Positions 60,195 through 64,000 of a DNA stretch of 64,000 bases are shown piece by piece. A program made the translations under genes and the position numbers. The notes below the pieces were generated by a model. The model saw only the letters and a program-made list of their open reading frames with translations, was not told the DNA's origin and ran no database searches. Origin of the DNA: CADEDH01 sp039201605 (GTDB lineage Bacteria > Actinomycetota > Acidimicrobiia > Acidimicrobiales > SZUA-35); contig JBCCRO010000002.1 in the NCBI GenBank assembly GCA_039201605.1, forward strand, positions 62,001 through 126,000, read 5' to 3'. The first letter of the stretch is position 1; each line of letters starts with the position of its first letter.

Positions 60195-61609
60195 CGATCA
60201 CCTACCGCTCGACCCGGGGCGAGGCCCCCGAGCTCGGGTTCGGCGACGTCCTCCTCACCGGCCTGGCCGCCGACGGCGGCCTGTACTGCCCGGACGAGAT
60301 CCCGGCCCTGGCCGAGGGGATCACGGCCGAGACGCCGTACGCCGAGGCCGCCGCCGCCGTCATGTGGCCCTACGTCGAGGGGTCGATCGAGCGGGACGAC
60401 TTCGACGAGATGGTGTCGGCCGCGTACGCCACCTTCCGTCATCCCGATGTCTGCCCCCTGATCGACCTGGGCGACAACCACCACCTCCTCGACCTCACCC
60501 GGGGCCCGACCCTCGCCTTCAAGGACATCGCCCTCCAGCTCGTCGGCCGCCTGTTCGACCACGAGCTCTCCGCCCGGGACGAGCGGGTGGTCGTGATCAC
60601 CGCCACCTCGGGCGACACCGGCTCCGCCGCCATCGAGGCCCTGGCCGGGCGGTCGCAGGTGTCGGCCGTTGTGCTCCACCCCAACGAGCGGGTGTCGGAC
60701 GTGCAGCGCCGCCAGATGACGACCGTCGACGCCGCCAACATCCAGAACCTCGCCGTCGAGGGCACCTTCGACGACTGCCAGGATCTGGTGAAGGCGGCCT
60801 TCGCCGACACCGTCCTCAACGACGAGGTCAACCTGGCCGCCGTCAACTCGATCAACTGGGCCCGGGTGATGGCTCAGATCGTCTACTACGTGACGGCGGC
60901 GGCCGCCGCCAACGCCGCCATCGGTCGGGCCGACGCCCCCGGACCGGTGTCGTTCACCGTGCCCACCGGCAACTTCGGCAACATCCTCGCCGGTTGGTAC
61001 GCCAAGCGCATGGGCCTCCCGGTCGACCAGCTCGTCGTTGCCTCCAACCGCAACGACGTGCTCACCCGCTTCTTCGAGACCGGTGAGCTGCGGGCCCACG
61101 AGGTGGTCCCCACCCTCAGCCCGAGCATGGACATACAGGTCTCGTCCAACTTCGAACGCCTCCTGTGGGAGGCCTCGGGGCGGGACGGGCGGGCCGTGGC
61201 CGAGTTGCTCGCCACCTTCCGCCGCACCGGTCACGCCCCGGTCGACGAGGGGTGGGCGTCCGCGATCGGCGAGGAGTTCGAGGCCGGCCGCTGCGACGAC
61301 GCCGAGACCAGCGCCGTGATCGCCGCCGTCCACGACCGGACCGGCCTGCTGATCGATCCCCACACCGCGGTCGGGCTCAAGGTGGCCCGGGAACGGCGGC
61401 GCGACCCGTCGGTGCCGATGATCACGCTGGCCACCGCCGCCCCGGCCAAGTTCGCCGACGCGGTGGAGGCCGCCACCGGTGAGCGGCCCGAGCTTCCGGC
61501 CTTCCTCTCGGAGCTGCTCACCCGCACCGAGCACTTCGACGTGGTGGCCAACGACCTCGACGTGGTCGCGGCCCAGCTCCGCACCATGCGGGCCGCCCTG
61601 GTCCGCTGA
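60191..61609 (+). CDS. thrC: Threonine synthase
   Basis: PLP enzyme making threonine from O-phosphohomoserine. 472 residues, the longer fungal/E. coli-like subgroup with the N-terminal YRSTRGEAPELGFGDVLLTGLAADGGLYCP. Schiff-base Lys in TLAFKDIALQL and phosphate loop SGDTGSAA. No homoserine kinase gene is present in the window, although the pathway requires one between hom and thrC; it is presumably elsewhere. Ends 3 bp from a convergent gene. Confidence 0.95.
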   Translation: MTITYRSTRGEAPELGFGDVLLTGLAADGGLYCPDEIPALAEGITAETPYAEAAAAVMWPYVEGSIERDDFDEMVSAAYATFRHPDVCPLIDLGDNHHLLDLTRGPTLAFKDIALQLVGRLFDHELSARDERVVVITATSGDTGSAAIEALAGRSQVSAVVLHPNERVSDVQRRQMTTVDAANIQNLAVEGTFDDCQDLVKAAFADTVLNDEVNLAAVNSINWARVMAQIVYYVTAAAAANAAIGRADAPGPVSFTVPTGNFGNILAGWYAKRMGLPVDQLVVASNRNDVLTRFFETGELRAHEVVPTLSPSMDIQVSSNFERLLWEASGRDGRAVAELLATFRRTGHAPVDEGWASAIGEEFEAGRCDDAETSAVIAAVHDRTGLLIDPHTAVGLKVARERRRDPSVPMITLATAAPAKFADAVEAATGERPELPAFLSELLTRTEHFDVVANDLDVVAAQLRTMRAALVR

Positions 61610-61612
61610 GGG

Positions 61613-63793
61613 TCAGGAGGCCCCTCGGCCGAACAGGCCCAGATCGGCGGCTCGGGTTACCGCCGCCGACCGTTTCGACACCCCGAGCTTGCGGTAGATC
61701 GACTTGATGTGGGTCTTCACCGTGGACGGGGCGATGTAGAGCTCGTCGGCGATCTCCCGCTGGGTCAGGTCGCCCCGGAGCAGCAGGGCCACCGCCAGCT
61801 CCCGGTCCGAGAGGGCGACCTCGTCGGCCGCCGGGGCGGACCCCGACGGGACGGCTGTGCCCCCGCCGCCGGCCGAGCGGCCGGATCCCGCACCGTCGTC
61901 GACGGCGGCCAGGCGGGCGAGGCCGTCCTCGGCCCGGTCGATCACCCCTTGGTGGAGCTGGCGGAGGCCGAGGTCGAGCGCTCGATCGAGCAGGTCGGCG
62001 GCCGACCGGCCGTCGCCGTCGACCATCGCCACCTCGGCTCGGGCGCAGGCGGCCGAGGCCACGATCTCGGCGTACCCCTGCCGTTCGGCCTTGGCCAGTC
62101 CGTCGTCGGCCAGCCGCCGGGCCTCGTCGGTCCGCCCCTGACGCAGGCGGAGCAGGGCGAGTTCCACGACGACCACCGACTCGATGGCCCCGAAGCCGAC
62201 CGCGGCCACGTCCCGGGCCCGCTCCAGGTGACCGGCGGCGTCGGGCCCTTTGGGGTCGAGACGGGTCAGGGCGATCAGGGCCGACAGCTCGGCGTAGGGG
62301 TGGGCCGAGCGGTCGGCCGCCTCCAGGCCCCGCAGGTAGGCGTCCCGGGCCTCGTCCCGCCGCCCGAGGGCGAGCAGCGAGTTGCCGGCCGCCACCTCAC
62401 CCAGGGTCACACCGAGGAGGTTGTCGGCCGCGGCATGGAGCCCGGTGGCCTCGGCGGAGAGTTGCGCCGCCTCGGCGTACTGGCCCCGGTGGCTGCGGTG
62501 GAACCCGAGTGCGGCTCGGACGTTGGCCCGCCACAACACCGGTGCCCCCTCGGCGTCGACCACGTCGGCCCAGGGCCGGAGGTCGGTCGGGGTCTGGTAG
62601 TGCACCCACCACGGCGCCACGGGGCCGACCAGCGATCGGTACCCGTCGATGTCGTCGGTGTCGAGGGCGAAGCGGGCGGCGGCGGCCAGGTTGTCGAGCT
62701 CGCGCTCGTAGCGGGAGAACACGTTGTCGGGATCGGGCTCGAACATCCGCTCGCCGATCTCCTCCGCCAGTCGTCGGCAGTGGTCCAGGTGGCGACGGGC
62801 GACCTCGCAGCGGGTCTCGTCGTCGAGCCGACTCTCGGCGTCGAGCCGGACGACTTCGAGCATCCGGTACCGCTCGGTGGCCGGATCGAACTCGACCAGG
62901 GAGTGCTCCACCAGCGTCGGCAGGCCCATCGCCCCGTCCCCGGCGTCGACGGCCCGGGCCCCGGCGGCGGAGAAGGAACCGACGAACACCGACAGTCGAT
63001 CGAGTAGACGGGCGTCGTCGACGGCCAGGAAACGACGGCTCCAGTCGACCGAGGCCCCGAGCGATCGCTGGTGAGCGGGTCGGTCGCGGCGGGCGGTGCC
63101 GAGCCGATCGGGGCGGTCTCGCAGCGCGCCGACGATCTCGTCGAGCGGGCGGCTGCGGGCCAGCGCCGCCGCCAGTTCGAGGGTGAGGGGCACGCCGTCG
63201 GCGGCGCTGCAGATCTCGGCCACCAGCGGTCGGTTGGCCTCGGTCAGCTCGAAGGTGGGCACCGCCTGACGGATCCGCTCCAGCAGCAGCTGCACCGACG
63301 CCACATCGGTGAGGGGCCCCGGCCCGTCGCCGGGCACGTCCAGGGGCCGCACCGGCCACGTGACCTCGTCGGCCACGAGGAGGGGGCGTCGACCGGTGGC
63401 CAGCACCACGGTCGTCCCGGCGGCGAGAACGGTGGCGACCAGCTGCGCAACCTCCTCGACCAGGTGTTCGCAGTTGTCGAACACCACCAGCGTCCGGCGG
63501 GCGGTCAAGGCCTCCACCACCTGATCGAGCTCGACCGACGAGGAGTTGGTCGCGGCGGACGCCAGGAGTCGCAGCACCGCCGCCTCATCGCGAGCGGTCG
63601 CCAGCTCGACCGTGACGACCCGATCGAACTCCGGCTCGACCTCGTCGATCACCTCGATGGCCAGCGTCGTCTTCCCGACCCCGCCCGGTCCGATGAGGGT
63701 GACCAGGCGATGGCGGTCGAGCAGGGCGGCGATCGCCCGTACCTCGGACGTGCGGCCGATCACCGACCCCGTCCGGCGCTGGAGCTGTTGCAT
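61613..63793 (-). CDS. LuxR-type regulator with NB-ARC/STAND ATPase
   Basis: 726 residues. NTPase with Walker A GPGGVGKTTLA (about residue 37), VVFDNCEHLVEEVAQL and a winged-helix segment, then helical TPR-like repeats (about 350-630), a Gly/Ser-rich linker and a LuxR HTH (LSDRELAVALLLRG, LTQREIADELYIAPSTVKTHIKSIYRKLG) at the end. A large signal-integrating activator. The ATG at 63793 is supported by a TACGCT box 6 nt upstream; a longer frame to 63997 has no homology. The gene is convergent with thrC. Confidence 0.88.
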   Translation of the reverse strand: MQQLQRRTGSVIGRTSEVRAIAALLDRHRLVTLIGPGGVGKTTLAIEVIDEVEPEFDRVVTVELATARDEAAVLRLLASAATNSSSVELDQVVEALTARRTLVVFDNCEHLVEEVAQLVATVLAAGTTVVLATGRRPLLVADEVTWPVRPLDVPGDGPGPLTDVASVQLLLERIRQAVPTFELTEANRPLVAEICSAADGVPLTLELAAALARSRPLDEIVGALRDRPDRLGTARRDRPAHQRSLGASVDWSRRFLAVDDARLLDRLSVFVGSFSAAGARAVDAGDGAMGLPTLVEHSLVEFDPATERYRMLEVVRLDAESRLDDETRCEVARRHLDHCRRLAEEIGERMFEPDPDNVFSRYERELDNLAAAARFALDTDDIDGYRSLVGPVAPWWVHYQTPTDLRPWADVVDAEGAPVLWRANVRAALGFHRSHRGQYAEAAQLSAEATGLHAAADNLLGVTLGEVAAGNSLLALGRRDEARDAYLRGLEAADRSAHPYAELSALIALTRLDPKGPDAAGHLERARDVAAVGFGAIESVVVVELALLRLRQGRTDEARRLADDGLAKAERQGYAEIVASAACARAEVAMVDGDGRSAADLLDRALDLGLRQLHQGVIDRAEDGLARLAAVDDGAGSGRSAGGGGTAVPSGSAPAADEVALSDRELAVALLLRGDLTQREIADELYIAPSTVKTHIKSIYRKLGVSKRSAAVTRAADLGLFGRGAS

Positions 63794-63799
63794 GGCCCG

Positions 63800-63805
63800 A
63801 GCGTA
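63800..63805 (-). promoter_or_regulatory. -10 box of LuxR-type regulator gene, leaderless type
   Basis: TACGCT on the minus strand, 6 nt before the ATG at 63793. Confidence 0.4.
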
Positions 63806-63898
63806 GATCGCCCCTCGGGCCCACCCGAGGGGAGCGGGGCCCGAATCCCCCGTTCGGGGGAGGGCCGGCTCCCCCCGACCGGGTCGAAGGTGGTGTCC

Positions 63899-64000
63899 AT
63901 GACCGAGATCGACCGCCAGGTCCACGTCGACGCACCGCCGACGGACGTCGCCCGACGACTGGCCGACTCGCTGTGGCGGGGCGCCATCACGCTCCACCCT
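63899..64000 (+). CDS. 5' end of a gene cut by the window edge
   Basis: 34 codons from ATG 63899, starting MTEIDRQVHVDAPPTDVARR. The beta-strand followed by VDAPPTDVARRLAD resembles the first strand and helix of SRPBCC/START-like proteins. Too short for a firm call. Divergent from the LuxR-type regulator across about 105 bp. Confidence 0.45.
   Translation, partial: MTEIDRQVHVDAPPTDVARRLADSLWRGAITLHP

Overview
The window is very GC-rich with strong G/C at third codon positions. It carries an LCP cell-wall ligase, several TANNNT boxes placed 6-8 nt before start codons (leaderless-type promoters), actinobacterial-style regulators and a full chemotaxis locus. This fits a motile, high-GC actinobacterium, most plausibly of the class Acidimicrobiia. 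That assignment is inference from composition and gene content; no rRNA or marker phylogeny was possible.

Layout. 1-6.6 kb: DNA glycosylase, LCP protein, flavin-barrel enzyme, TetR repressor with a visible operator, and a cysD-cysN-cysC sulfate activation operon (minus strand). 6.8-15.8 kb: exopolysaccharide locus with a Wzz/BY-kinase-like protein whose ATP site looks degenerate, an O-antigen-ligase-like membrane protein, a GH26-like lipoprotein, a flippase, a kinase-fold protein, an Alg14/Alg13-like split glycosyltransferase and a GT2. 15.8-20.2 kb: a TM protein, a DDAH-type hydrolase overlapping a flavin reductase, and a tandem pair of secreted/anchored paralogues with leaderless starts.

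20.3-35.7 kb: chemotaxis locus. The core is cheA-cheW-cheY-cheB-cheR followed by a CheX-like gene. Around it lie a second cheY with another CheX-like gene, three chemoreceptors (NIT, Cache-like, soluble double-PAS), a GAF protein and a LiaF-like protein with a hexapeptide repeat array. Six transcription units share a spaced motif TCAR-N16/17-CCGA resembling sigma-28 (FliA) promoters. 36.0-41.8 kb: a 1602-residue SF1 helicase with a C-terminal Vsr/MTES-type nuclease, divergent from a NERD-domain protein, possibly a defence or repair pair.

41.9-45.2 kb: a meta-cleavage lower-pathway operon (hydratase, acetaldehyde dehydrogenase, hydroxy-oxovalerate aldolase) ending in a redoxin gene interrupted by one in-frame UGA exactly where the family has the first cysteine of W-C-P-Y-C. 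A hairpin-forming, codon-atypical stretch follows at once. This is best read as a selenocysteine redoxin (U-x-x-C) with a bacterial SECIS element, and is the most notable item here; normal gene calling would truncate it. 45.5-55 kb: DUF1800/DUF1501 pair, a decayed CrtA-like pseudogene, pirin, an MFS transporter with an isochorismatase-family hydrolase facing a MarR regulator with two palindromes, and a dihydropyrimidinase. 55-64 kb: tRNA-Arg(CCG), DUF488, argS, lysA, hom, thrC (aspartate-family amino acids), a large LuxR-type ATPase regulator and the start of one further gene.
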